From NCBI GenBank assembly GCA_030765055.1, contig CM060952.1, forward strand, positions 79,512,055-79,576,054: a stretch of 64,000 nt of DNA, given 5' to 3'. The position numbers and the translations under genes were made by a program. Source of the stretch: Mantis religiosa. Taxonomy: Eukaryota > Arthropoda > Insecta > Mantodea > Mantidae. The stretch's first letter is position 1, and each line of letters opens with the position of its first letter. This document shows, piece by piece, positions 46,590-58,858 of the stretch. The notes under the pieces were generated by a model. That model did no database searches, had not been told where the DNA came from, and saw only the letters and a list, made by a program, of their open reading frames with translations.

Positions 46590-47725
46590 TTATTTCGTAT
46601 ATGCAGGCTCAATTTTTACCATTCTTCGAGTAGTTCTCTTCTTTAGTTGATCTTACAGAAATGGGACAATTTCTGATTATTTTATTTAACTTACTCTGTA
46701 AATTATCTACGGGGTTAAGATCTGGGCTCTGTGAGGACGGATGTATTACTTTTGGTCAGTTGTAACTCCCTGACAATATACGCCTGGTGCTTTGGTTCAT
46801 TATCCTCATAAAACTTAAAATTATTTCTTATTCCAAGTTTCTCCGTACATTGGTGAAGGTTTTCTCTAAGAATGTTGAGGTTCTGGTGTTTTGTTCTCAA
46901 TGAATACCAAATTTCCTACTTCACCCGCTGTTATGCGCCCCCATATAACAACATTATAACCCTTATGTTTCACTGGAAGGTGTAAATTTCTCTTGGCCAC
47001 GCCATGGCTCAGTGGTTAGACCGCTTGGCTCTCACCAAGGCGGCCCGGGTTCGATCCCAGGCGACCGCAAAGTGAGATTTGTGGTGGACAACACGGCGTT
47101 GGGGCGGGTTTTCTCCGGGACCTCCGGTTTCCCCCGCCATCTCATTCCACCGTTGCTCCATCTTCATCTCATGCATCATCAGTCACCGCCTGCGGTGCCG
47201 TATGTAGTAAAAGCGGGCGTTAAACACTACACATTTCATTTCATGTAAATTTCTAATTCAGCTTTGTATTGGACTTGCGCCACACGAACTCTCCGTTCTG
47301 TATCCAATACATAAAAGCCTTAATCAATAAAAGTTACATCGCTTCCTTAATCTGTTATTTTTGCACAACCTCTTTGCCAGTTAGTTTTATTTACATGAGA
47401 CCTTTTTCTCGCTCAATAAATGCCCTTCTAACTGTTTCTGAGTGCACAACCGCAAAGCGGTCGCCAGTTTTTGAACACTTATTTTATAATTACTTATTAC
47501 TTTTCTTATAAGCACCCTGTTTTATATCTCTTACTCAGCTTCTATGGACGTCATGTTTGTGGCAGGGATAGGATTCTGTGTTTTTCTCTGCACTGACGGA
47601 TGAGGTCTCCAATTATGCTCCGTGGTATACTCACCTTAGCAGCATTCTCTATGCCTAAGACATTTAATACAGTGAACGATCACAAGCTGTCGCTGTTGAA
47701 ATGTATTGTTTCCTTTGAGTTCCAT
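46590..47725 (-). pseudogene. Second Tc1-like transposase, fragmented, split by SINE-1
   Basis: Pieces in several frames on the minus strand give a Tc1-type protein in order. MELKGNNTFQQRQL starts at ATG 47725. The N-terminal helix-turn-helix follows, SIPRSIIGDLIRQCREKHRI, then HSETVRRAFIERE. After the SINE come LPVKHKGYNVVIWGRITAGE, then FYEDNEPKHQAYIVRE with the second catalytic Asp, and SSQSPDLNPVDNLQSK, where the usual Glu of 'PIENLW' is Asp. There are many frameshifts and stops. It is clearly unrelated to the copy at 16633 and much older. No terminal repeats were found. Confidence 0.75.
46992..47243 (+). mobile_element. SINE-1, full length
   Basis: It is flanked by the 11-base duplication TGTAAATTTCT (46981-46991 and 47244-47254) inside the older Tc1-like pseudogene. 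Same head as 7157 (GGTTAGACCGCTTGGCTCTC and GGGTTCGATCCCAGG) and the same body. The tail has 'cacatttcatttcatg'. The frame at 47012-47248 is a SINE reading. Confidence 0.92.
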
Positions 47726-48039
47726 CAAACTTTACAGTACACCATGACAGCACAGAAATATATGTAGGTTCGTCACTAATGGCAATGGGGGTACGAAGCT
47801 CCCCTAAGAGTGACCGAATATTAAAGTGGCACATGTATACTTTTCTTTGGAGTCATATGGTACCTAATAGTTATCTCTGTTGTAAAAGTCCCATATGGTC
47901 GGATTTATTTAATATCCTGTTTGTGCTTTACATTCAAAATAAACTTTGTTTAATAACACGTGATAATTTCAAACAACTCTTCATTAAATAGGAAAGACAT
48001 ATGACCGGATATTTTTGTAATTCCCTGTAACTCAAGAAC

Positions 48040-48390
48040 GAAAACTCAGTTAAATATCAAACTTGGTACACACTTGGTACTTGGTCCATCCTCCAAGAAT
48101 GCAACACAAAATTTTCAAGAAAATCCCCCATTACGGATTACACTTTACAGGGAATATTTCTACACAATTTTGAGATTATCAAAAATGGCTCTAAAGCTTT
48201 CGATAAAATGACATATGTTTCAAACTTGTTCATGAAAAATAAATCTTATAGCTTGGATTTTCTGATGAATGTCCTCAGAAGTCTTCTTCGCTGTGGATGA
48301 CCTTTGTACAATTTTGAGATAGAAAACTTTAGTACAACAAAAATATCTACATTAAAATAAAAGTATGTCAATTGTTAACCTTGGTTTGAA
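48040..48390 (-). repeat. ABC dispersed repeat, parts C and B, inverted
   Basis: 'cgaaaactcagttaaatatc', 'ccatcctccaagaatgcaac', 'aaatcccccattacggatta' and 'catgaaaaataaatcttata'. It begins in part C on the left, as the copies at 5240 and 42570 do. Confidence 0.7.
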
Positions 48391-48869
48391 GCACTTGTTT
48401 CTGCAATTATATACGGAGTATAACTTCAAGTTTAAGATGAGGCACCGTAGCAGACAAATAACACATCAGGTATTATCGCATTTGACTCTTGTAATATTAC
48501 AGTACAGATGATTCACTCTATGTTGCCCTTGACAGAAGGATTTTCCCAGTGTATGTTTCAAGAGAAACGTCCAATGACGCGAGAAAAACAAATGAAGGAT
48601 CCAATGAAAATATGTGTAAAATATTTCAAGATAATGGACGGGGGCAAATGCTCTTATAGAAACTAGTGAAGTAAAGTGAGATTTCAGAATAACACTACAT
48701 ATCGTCGAAGGAAGTATTCCAGTTGTGTTTGAACAAGCGGATCCCTATTGCGATCTGGCCATCGCTAGATAAGATAAGGAACTTATAAGTGTGGACCAAA
48801 GAAGTATCCAGCTCTTCTCGCAAATTAACTTTCTCAAATCGTAGGGCGTAGCCCTATATACAGAAACAA

Positions 48870-50100
48870 TCCTCCAACTTACAAAAGAGATATAAAAACA
48901 ATAACCTAACTTACCCACAGATCTTGCAGGATGTTCCTGGTGATACACATCCCCTACCTTATACAAGAGGTACAAAAGCAATAACCTAACCTACCCACAG
49001 ATCTGTAAGATGTTCCTGGTGATACAATCCTCTACCTTATACAAGAGGTACAAAAACAATAACCTACCCACAGATCTGTAAGATGTTCCTGGTGATACAA
49101 TCCTCTACCTTATACAAGAGGTAGACAGAGCAATAACCTAACCTACGCACCGATCTTGCAGGGTGTTCCTGGTGATACACATCCCCTATCTTATACAAGA
49201 GGTACACAAGCAATAACCTAACCTACCCACAGATCTGTAAGATGTTCCTGGTGATACAATCCTCTACCTTATACAAGAGGTACAAAAACAATAACCTACC
49301 CACAGATCTGTAAGATGTTCCTGGTGATACAATCCTCTACCTTATACAAGAGGTAGACAGAGCAATAACCTAACCTACGCACCGATCTTGCAGGCTGTTC
49401 CTGGTGATACACATCCCCTACCTTATACTACAAGAGGTACAAAAACAATAACCTAACTTACCCACAGATCTTGCAGGGTGTTCCTGGTGATACACATCCC
49501 CTACCTTATACAAGAGGTACAAAAAGAATAACCTAACCTACCCACAGATCTGTAAGATGTTCCTGGTGATACAATCCTCTACCTTATACAAGAGGTACAA
49601 AAAGAATAACCTAACCTATACACCGATCTTGCAGGGTGTTCCTGGTGATACACATCCCCTACCTTATAAAAGAGGTACAAAAAGAATAACCTAACCTATA
49701 CACCGATCTTGCAGGGTGTTCCTGGTGATACACATCCCCTACCTTATACAAGAGGTACAAAAACAATAACCTAACCTACCCACAGATCTTGCAGGGTGCT
49801 TGTTCCTAGTGATACACATCCCCTACCTTATACTACAAGAGGTACAAAAACAATAACCTAACCTACCCACAGATCTGTAAGATGTTCCTGGTGATACAAT
49901 CCTCTACCTTATACTACAAGAGGTACAAAAGCAATAACCTAACCTACACACCGATTTTATAGGGTGTCCCTGGTGATACAATCCTCTACCTTGTACAAGA
50001 GATAGAGAAAGCACTTATACACAGGCTTTACAGGATGCTCCTAGCCAAGAGAAAGGGCAAAAAGCCTTACCCGCAGTTATTACAGGATGTTCCTGGGGAC
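48870..50100 (+). repeat. Minisatellite, about 16 units of 73-86 bp, with higher-order period
   Basis: Each unit carries 'gatgttcctggtgatac', 'ctaccttatacaagaggtac' and 'caataacctaacctaccc'. Unit starts (at TTCCTGG) from 48934 run 79, 73, 80, 79, 73, 80 bases apart, so the first six form two 232-bp higher-order repeats of three unit types. Later units are irregular, and the right end degrades around 50040-50100. No coding content. Confidence 0.95.
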
Positions 50101-50430
50101 GCCGGCACAACGTTATCCGACCCCAGCTGCACGCGGCTACACAGACGTTGTATTGGAGGACTCTGTGAACGCGTCTTCCTCCGGACGGCGTAGTGACGCT
50201 CCCTGGATGGGAAACTCGCCGTCTTCTTGTGTGTGGAACCCTTCACGTGATACATCTCCTCCAAGACACCCATCACTGACTCTTGCTCACAACTCAGACA
50301 TGACTCAAGTGACTATCTTCTTCATTATGTGACTTTTCATCTCTCCCCCCTCCACCAACTTCCCCTCCCGCAGCAGGTCCAAGGTGAAAGAGCATGGACA
50401 CTTCCCAATGTCAGATCTTGCATTCTACTT
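50101..50430 (+). other. GC-richer segment after the minisatellite, unidentified
   Basis: Overlapping frames on both strands (69-81 codons), one with MGNSPSSCVWNPSRDTSPPR. The last units of the array merge into it, so it may be the sequence the minisatellite grew from. No domain is recognised. Confidence 0.3.
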
Positions 50431-50944
50431 ATCATACCACCACTTTCTCTGCATACTCTTGTACAAACTATTCTTACAATCGCTTATTGTTCTATCTATT
50501 TCATGTTAAAAAGATAAACATATTATTGCTAAGTACAAGGTAATACAGTAGACTTTAAGTGATAGTCAAATGTTTTAAACAGCTGGTCGTTAAGTGAAGT
50601 CTTTGAAATTACGTTCTATTATGACCAAGAGATAAAAAAAATGAATAACGAGTTTCCATTTGAAGAAAGTATATTGGAAACTTTAAAGAAATAACAAGAA
50701 ATAAAGAAATAACAAGTTTTAACAAAATCTACATATTTTTAGTTAGATTTTTGTTATCTCTTACAGTTTACTAGTTATACTATGTCTTGAAATTTGGTAT
50801 TAGAACCATTTTTGAGAACATCAGAATTTTCGAAGCGCTTGAATGCAGAGGGTAGCTTGATTTGGTGTACGACATTTTCTTATCTCCTTGTCGCATTCTT
50901 GGAAGATGCTGAAGTTAAATACCAAATACTATTTATGCGACTGC
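50430..50944 (+). repeat. ABC dispersed repeat, parts A, B and C
   Basis: 'accactttctctgcatactc', 'gtgatagtcaaatgttttaa', 'acagctggtcgttaagtgaa', then B (with a short AAATAAC duplication) and C ('gtattagaaccatttttgag', 'gaagatgctgaagttaaata'). It is cut by SINE-3 at its end. Confidence 0.7.
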
Positions 50945-51436
50945 AACTGAGAGGGATGGCTCAGGCGGTTTCACCTGTGGCCCACATACGGGAGGTCCGG
51001 CTTCGCTACCGTAAACGGCCTACTTGACCCATGGGGTTTTTCGGGGGTTTTCCGTGTTGCCAGGCGCATGCTGAATTTCCTGTCGCTCCATTTCATCTCA
51101 ATTATCATTTCATATCATCTCCCAACTGGTGGTCTCTTTCAGGGTAGAAGTGTTGGCGGATGTCTCGGCGCTGCATGGCAGGATGATATACCCCTGGTAA
51201 AGACCTCCTCCGACAGGACCTTCTCAGGGCCTAGAGTGCCATTTCAGCACCTTGGAGAGTGGGATACCGATCGTACTAGTCTGCCAGGAAGTTTCCGACT
51301 GGCCAATTGTAGGAACCCTGTCCTCTGCACTTCCGTGACTCCTTTAGTTGATCGCCCTCATCCTTCTTCCTGGGGATCTCCACTTGGGGCATTGGCACAA
51401 TAGATCAAGTCTGGTCGACGTACCGAATTCCCTCCG
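50945..51436 (+). mobile_element. SINE-3, second copy
   Basis: Head GAGAGGGATGGCTCAGGCGG, then GGAGGTCCGGCTTCGCTACC in the B-box region. The same body order as 45349 follows, with several short deletions. It ends 'ccgaattccctccgtaag'. No clean TSD. It inserted at the end of an ABC copy. Frames at 51068-51403 are readings of it. Confidence 0.75.
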
Positions 51437-51439
51437 TAA

Positions 51440-52350
51440 GATTCTATTCTATCATATGATACGCATATGCACACCCATATACCGGTTATTTTCTAAAGAC
51501 CTTTGTTTTTGTTTACGTTCGTTCTTTCGTTCAGTGCATCTGGACTTTTTTTTCTTTTCTGGCTAAATCTCGATATCAAAGTTATGAATAAAACGCAGTG
51601 TCATTGTAAACTTTTAATTGTATTTCACTGACTTCGGAAAGTAGCAGTATAATGGACTAAAATATAGTTCACGCCCTGGGGAGCCAAACATGGTTCTTGT
51701 CACTATCTCCACAGTAGCAAAAGACGTACTTCAACTATCTCACAGTATTCACTAACTCAACTGACTTACGAGAATGCTCCGCTGGAAATTGCCCCAGAAA
51801 TTCTAGAATCTTCTGAAGGCGAAAAGAAAAGAAACCTCTAAAATATGCTGACCATCTGTTGATGCGTTTTCTGGTGCTTAAACAGGTCAAGAGCGCTACC
51901 GCGTCAATTTAGCTCTCTAAATGATAAATCTGGACCACAGCTTCTTCGTCGCATTTCTTTTTCTATCTGTTGTTGGTAGATAATAGAGAAAGTGCATGCA
52001 CTTTCTTCACAAAACAAAATTTTCTTATACTTTATTAGCTCCACATTCATTAATTTATAATATACAATACCATATTTCTATGAATCAGTCACTAGCAGCA
52101 ACTGCTCTTCTATAGAAAGTATACGCCAACAGAAACATCGTAACCTAGATAACAAGAACAACTTCAAAGATGAAGCCACTGCAAATTCCACAACTGCAGT
52201 TAGCAAAAACATTATTTTCTCACGTTTTGAAATACTCATTTACATAACATTACACATTATAAGGTGTAACTGAGACGAGGGAATAAACACAAACATAAGT
52301 AAAATCAGGCGCGACAAATTCACATGCCCTTTTCTATTACTATCGTTCAT
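51440..52350. other. Unassigned AT-rich DNA
   Basis: Nothing I can name. Short frames are accidental. A T run of 22 follows at 52351-52372, possibly a SINE or retrotransposon tail on the minus strand. Confidence 0.4.
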
Positions 52351-52379
52351 TTTTTTTTTTTTTTTTTTTTTTGTGATTT

Positions 52380-52640
52380 CTAAAAACATAGTTATACAAA
52401 CGCTTATTTTAGTATGTACTAATTGAGATGTTCTATTATACATATTTTTGTAGGAATAGGATAATATAGCAGATTTAAGTGAACATCAAATCATTTTATA
52501 GCTGGTTATTATGTAAAGCCTTAGAAACTTAATTCTCTCTCCACGGCTACATCATAAGCAGACGAAGAACGGCTTCGCATTTGAGAAGAGTACAAATATT
52601 TAGAAAAACAAACCAACACCAAGAACATATTTGAAATGTG
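52380..52640 (+). repeat. ABC dispersed repeat, part A, diverged, left of SINE-4
   Basis: 'aggataatatagcagattta', 'gtgaacatcaaatcatttta' and 'tagctggttattatgtaaag' are a worn part A. The copy resumes at about 52955. Confidence 0.5.
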
Positions 52641-52644
52641 GAAA

Positions 52645-52950
52645 GGTGGAGTCAGACTGAAAAATTCAATACCATAGCCGGGATTTGAACCACGGACCTT
52701 CTGGTCTCCATCCAGCCACTCTAACTATTGAACTACTTCAATGCCATAGCCGGCATTTAAACCACGGATCTTATGGTCTCCGTCCAGCCGCTCTAACAAT
52801 TGTAGCTCAATGGTTAGAGCGGCTGGACGTAGACCGGAAGATCCGTGGTTCAAATCCCGCCTATGACATTGAATTTCTCAGTCTAACTCTACCTTTTCAT
52901 ACTTAAGCCTACACATGACCAGTGTGAAAGAACAATTAATTTCCATCAAT
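52645..52950. repeat. SINE-4 cluster: two minus heads and one plus copy, palindromic
   Basis: The minus heads at 52645-52738 and 52739-52802 meet a plus copy from 52803 to 52950. The inner minus head and the plus head are near-perfect inverted repeats over about 65 bases. The plus copy continues through the full body to 'tttccatcaat'. The same head-to-head arrangement exists at 3351. Confidence 0.75.
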
Positions 52951-52954
52951 ATCT

Positions 52955-53530
52955 GAAATAGTTCACTCCTCGAAAAAAAATGAATTTCGGATAAATTGTA
53001 CGATTTAGCAAGATTTGCATTTGTTATGTAGTAAGATTTTGTGTATCTTTTACAGTTTACTAGTTATACAAAAGTACTTCAGAATGAAGAGAACTTCTAA
53101 GAACATTCCCAGAAAATTAAACATGTACATTTTATCTGCCATATACATATTTTAATATGTGATGCATTTAATAATGGTTTGGACATCTGATTTTCAAAAT
53201 AAGAAAGCTATAAAAATATTCATGTAAAATTTAGTTTTGGGGTGGGATATATTCATGAAAAACTTAAGTGTACCATATTTGGAATTAACTTAAATATTAA
53301 GTTTTAAAATCGCCATTCTGATTTTAGTTATGTTGGTCACAGACACACAACACACGTGTGCGCACGCACCTTCTTCTAAAAAGCATTTTTGTCTAAGAGC
53401 CTAAAGACATGTAAGTAATTAAGAAATAATTGTAAGAATAATTTGTAGAAGAACAGGAAGACAAACTTTCATTTCCAGTGACATCTCGATATCGAGTTTC
53501 AGAAAGTAGAAATGGTCTTTGATTGTAGCC
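52955..53530 (+). repeat. ABC dispersed repeat, parts B and C with CA slot
   Basis: 'gtagtaagattttgtgtatc', 'ctagttatacaaaagtactt', then a CA-rich slot ('cacacaacacacgtgtgcgc') and the end part ('cagtgacatctcgatatcga'). Confidence 0.65.
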
Positions 53531-53694
53531 ATCTGGCGGAGCATTTAAACGTGACCAAACAGTGTTTAAGAAGAACGTTTATCATAAACGCACAAAGCGG
53601 AACATTTAAAAGGTTGATGGAATGGTGAATCGTCTGGGATGGTTGCCAACATGCGATAACCTCTATCACACTGGACCACAGAAGTCGTTGACAG

Positions 53695-54130
53695 CTCTAT
53701 ATTCACATCACTGTCTCTACTCACTCTTCTACAAAATATATTTAGAAACACTTATTCCTCTATCTACTTCATGTTAATCAAGATAAACATTATCTTATTG
53801 TAGATACACGGGAATACAGTAGACTTTAACTGATAGCCAAATGTTTTAAACAGCTGGTCGTTATGTGATGACTTTGAAATATTAATCTCTTTGTATGACT
53901 AAAAGATAAAAATAAATCCAAAATGGTAATTATGACATAAATTGTGTGTTCTAACAAGATCTACAAATTTTGTGTAGTAAGATTTTGTCTATCTCTTGCA
54001 GTTTACCAGTTTACAAGTTATTAAAATACTTTAAAGCTTTGGTATTTTAATTATAATCGTGAGTTATTTTTAGAGAATAGCTTTACTTTGCAGCTAAAGG
54101 GTAAATGGAGGAGGGAAATCTTCTTTAAAA
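53695..54130 (+). repeat. ABC dispersed repeat, parts A and B
   Basis: 'tattcacatcactgtctcta', 'agataaacattatcttattg', 'acagctggtcgttatgtgat' and 'gtagtaagattttgtctatc'. Part C is incomplete. Confidence 0.7.
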
Positions 54131-55664
<1,534 letters not shown>

Positions 55665-55733
55665 GTAGACAAGCAAACAAAAGAGGTTTATTCCATTTAA
55701 AATGGCGGGCACTACTAATAACAAATGAAGGAG

Positions 55734-55976
55734 CTTTTTTTTTTCATTTACGCCCGCCCCAACGTTAAGTTATATCGGACGGTGAATGAATTGGGTAAAA
55801 TGATGCTCAAACGAGTCCAGGGTTCATTGATCTTAGAGTTACCCGACATTCGTCTTGAAGGATAAGGGAAAACCCCGGAAAAACCTTATCTAGTTAACTC
55901 ACCCTGACCGAGATTCGAACTCGGGACCTCTTGAACGTGAGGCAGACATGCTACCATCTACACTACCGAGGCGGGT
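55734..55976 (-). mobile_element. SINE-2, full length with poly(A) tail
   Basis: Flanked by the 12-base duplication CAAATGAAGGAG (55722-55733 and 55977-55988). The minus-strand reading has the head CCGCCTCGGTAGTGTAGATG with GAGTTCGAATCTCGG, the SINE-2 body, and an A-rich tail (T run at 55735-55744 on the plus strand). The best full-length example. Confidence 0.92.
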
Positions 55977-56329
55977 CAAATGAAGGAGTAAGTCGCAGTA
56001 CCTACTCACCCATCCAAATATTCATTATCGGAGTCATCTACAACTTATACTTTCATAGAGAAACAAATGTTAAAGTAAGTTTAGATAGGTTTAATTGTAT
56101 AGTAAAACTCCCATTTATTCTCGTGCAGATTATCGGATTAAGATTTTAGTAAAATATTATGAAGTGTGGAGTCTTTATTACGCTTTCAATTCTGCACTGC
56201 AAAACGTAATAATATTTCTCGTATATTGATAACAAGCGTATTTTAGAATATGACATTTCTAATTTTGCTTGTTTCTACTAATAACTAAATAAATATAGGT
56301 AAACTACATTCCAGCCTTATTCCAATTTA

Positions 56330-56400
56330 TTTCATGTCCTGTTCCACGCCTTGCAGCCACCTTTCTCTTGGTCTACCCCTCCTTCTCATCCCTATTATAT
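56330..56400 (-). pseudogene. RTE-like C-terminal fragment, opposite strand
   Basis: The minus strand reads RRRGRPRERWLQGVEQDMK, the common 'GRPR.RW...V..D' end of RTE-type endonuclease/reverse transcriptase proteins. It lies just left of the plus-strand RTE relic and faces the other way. Confidence 0.6.
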
Positions 56401-56475
56401 CATACATTAAGCGCTTAGGAATTTTTTTTATCTTCCATTATTTCAATGAGGCCTAACTAACTTAATCTCAACGAC

Positions 56476-57860
56476 GTGATACATCTCACCAAATCCTCCC
56501 CTAGACTGGAAATACGTAGAGACAGAAGCGGCAAGATAATCGAAAATAAAGAAAAAGTTATAGAAAAATGGGCTGAATATTTCGAAGAGATCCTTAATAG
56601 TGCGGAAGAAACCCACATAAGTAGAGAAGAATATATAAAGTTGACCAAGAAGTCGCAGTACCTGATATACTCGATGTGCAAATAGCAATTGAAAAACAAA
56701 AGAACAATAGGGCACCACGATAAGATTTTATAGCGGCAGAACTTATTAAATATGAAGGATTCACCAAAGCAACACGCAATATGATAGTGGCAATTTGGGT
56801 AAACGAATGAATGCCTAGAGATATTCCAAACTTATATGTCTGATTTTTAAGAAAGGTGATAGATCGGCATGCAAAACCTATAGAAGAATAATGCTGCTAG
56901 ATGTGGTCTATGTTATCTTCTGCACTATTATATTAAACTGAAAATATTTATCGAAAATGTACTTAAAGAGTGCCAGTGTGAGTTTAAACCAGAAAGAAGC
57001 ACCAGAGCAAAATATTTGTGATGCGTCAAATAATGGCGAATCGTTATAAGTATGATACTTCCACCTCTTCATTTACTATTTTAGGCAGGCTTTTGATAGT
57101 ATAAATAGGATATATTTAACAAATGTAATGAGTGAATATGGAATATCATCAAAACTTATAAAACTTGTACGTATGATCGTAGAACACAGTAAAGCAAGAG
57201 TAACGAAAGGCAACACAAGTAAAAATAGTAACATAACATCAGGAGTAAGATAAGAAGATGGGCTGTCGGCAATATTATTTAATCTGGTCCCGAATAAAGT
57301 GCTGAAGAAACTCAATTTACCAGGCCATGTATAGTATAAATTTAAACAAATCTACGCAAATGACATTGCTTTGATTTGCAGAAATTTGCCTGCTTTACAA
57401 GAAATAATGTTTACAACCGAAACAGCTGGGGAGGCAGCTGGTTTACACATAAATTAGAATAAAACTAAGTATGTGAAAGTGGAAGTAAATCAACCTGACA
57501 ATACAGTGGAAAAAATTAAAATAGGAAATTTTAACTTTGATAAAGTTAGTACTTTCACATACTTAGGAATGGAAATAAATAACAAAGGACTAATTACGGA
57601 AGAACAAATTCTTAGAATATTTACATGGAATAAAGCATACTTGCTAACCCTCGATTAATAATATCTAAATTGTTAAGGAGAACAACTAAATTAAAAGTAC
57701 TATACAGAACCCTGATTAAACCAAGTACAACATACATATGCTGCCAAAACATGGATATTAAATAGAAAATGAAAATACTCTACATATATTCGAAAGGAAG
57801 ATTGTAAGACGAATATACGAACCAATATTTGAGAACAATACGTGAAGGATTAGATCGAAT
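56476..57860 (+). pseudogene. RTE-like reverse transcriptase, heavily degraded
   Basis: Plus-strand pieces in changing frames: VIEKWAEYFEEILNSAEE (linker before the palm), VQIAIEKQKNNRAPR, ICLIFKKGDRSACKTYRRIM, FRQAFDSINRIYLTNVM (motif A), SGVR then EDGLSAILFN with a stop between (motif B), YANDIALICRNLPAL (motif C, where the usual YADD is YAND), then FTYLGMEINNKGLITEE and HIFERKIVRRIYEPIFE (C-terminal). Many stops and frameshifts. The endonuclease domain is missing. The RTE assignment rests on the 'FERKI.R.IY.P' end. It is not functional. Confidence 0.7.
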
Positions 57861-58735
57861 TCGGAAATTTGTACTGATTATTTACTACAGTCGAAATATC
57901 AATTTGGACGCAGCAGACATTAGACATTATAAATAGCAACCTAATATCATTCCACTCACAAGGCATGACATGTTGAAACAGCTAATATTACGGCCAGAAT
58001 AAAGGGACAACGAGGTGCATGGATGTACCACATCACTCGAGCCAAAGAGTAATATTATTGATGTGGTCTGTAAAATAGCATATTAAGTGAGCGCGCAAGA
58101 AAGAGAATTAATGTGGTGCGAAAGTTTACGCGAGTGTTGAAAGCACGTTTCCAGCGCCATCTACGAGTCGATGCTAATAGATACATCAGCACAGCAATTT
58201 CTCCTGTCGCTAAACATTGCAGTTTACATTTCGTAACTCAAGAACATGCCAACGTGAGAGACACCTAGCGCACCGTTTAGGTATTATATGTCCATGGTTG
58301 TCTTATCTACGCAATAACATTCTGGATATTCTTCAAATCCTATCGAAAAATGCACAGTATACCTCTAAAGCGCATATATGTATATCAGGGATTGTAAGTA
58401 AATCATCAGTTATCGCGACATCTGTAAGTTCACTTCAGCTCCCCTTCGAAAGATGGCAGAAAGAGTCATAATAATAGCTCTTTAGTCTGCGTTATGTTTG
58501 TTGCTTTCCAGTGATATACTTGTTTAATGTTACTGAAGTTGAGTAATACGTGTCAAGTATTGCAGTATTATATTCATGAATATTATGCACAATTGGTTAC
58601 ATTTGATTATATATGCACTGAGCTACGTGAAAAACTTTTAGTAGAAACAGCAAAACGCACAAGAAATATAAAAATAAGTATTAAGTGCAGCAGAGCAAGT
58701 GCAGAGTGAAACAAGTGTGCAATTAACAAAGAATT
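57861..58735. other. Possible RTE tail and unidentified sequence
   Basis: 57880-58050 may continue the RTE relic. A frame at 58217-58471 (84 codons) has no recognised motif. 58100-58160 includes 'ccagcgccatctacgagtcg', not identified. Confidence 0.3.
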
Positions 58736-58739
58736 GCGT

Positions 58740-58858
58740 TTACTGTTCTCTCTACTTTATGTTAATCAAGATAAACATTATCTTTTTGTAGGTACAAGGG
58801 AATACAATAGAATAAGTGATAGTCAAATGCTTTAAACAGTTGGTCGACATGTAATCAG
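58740..58858 (+). repeat. ABC dispersed repeat, part A, interrupted by hAT
   Basis: 'tttatgttaatcaagataaa', 'gtacaagggaatacaataga' and 'cagttggtcgacatgtaatc'. The hAT-1 copy B inserted inside the end of this part. Confidence 0.7.

Noticed and set aside
48870..50100. CRISPR-like array
   Set aside because: Units are contiguous and similar over their whole length with no unique spacers, so it is a minisatellite in a eukaryotic context.
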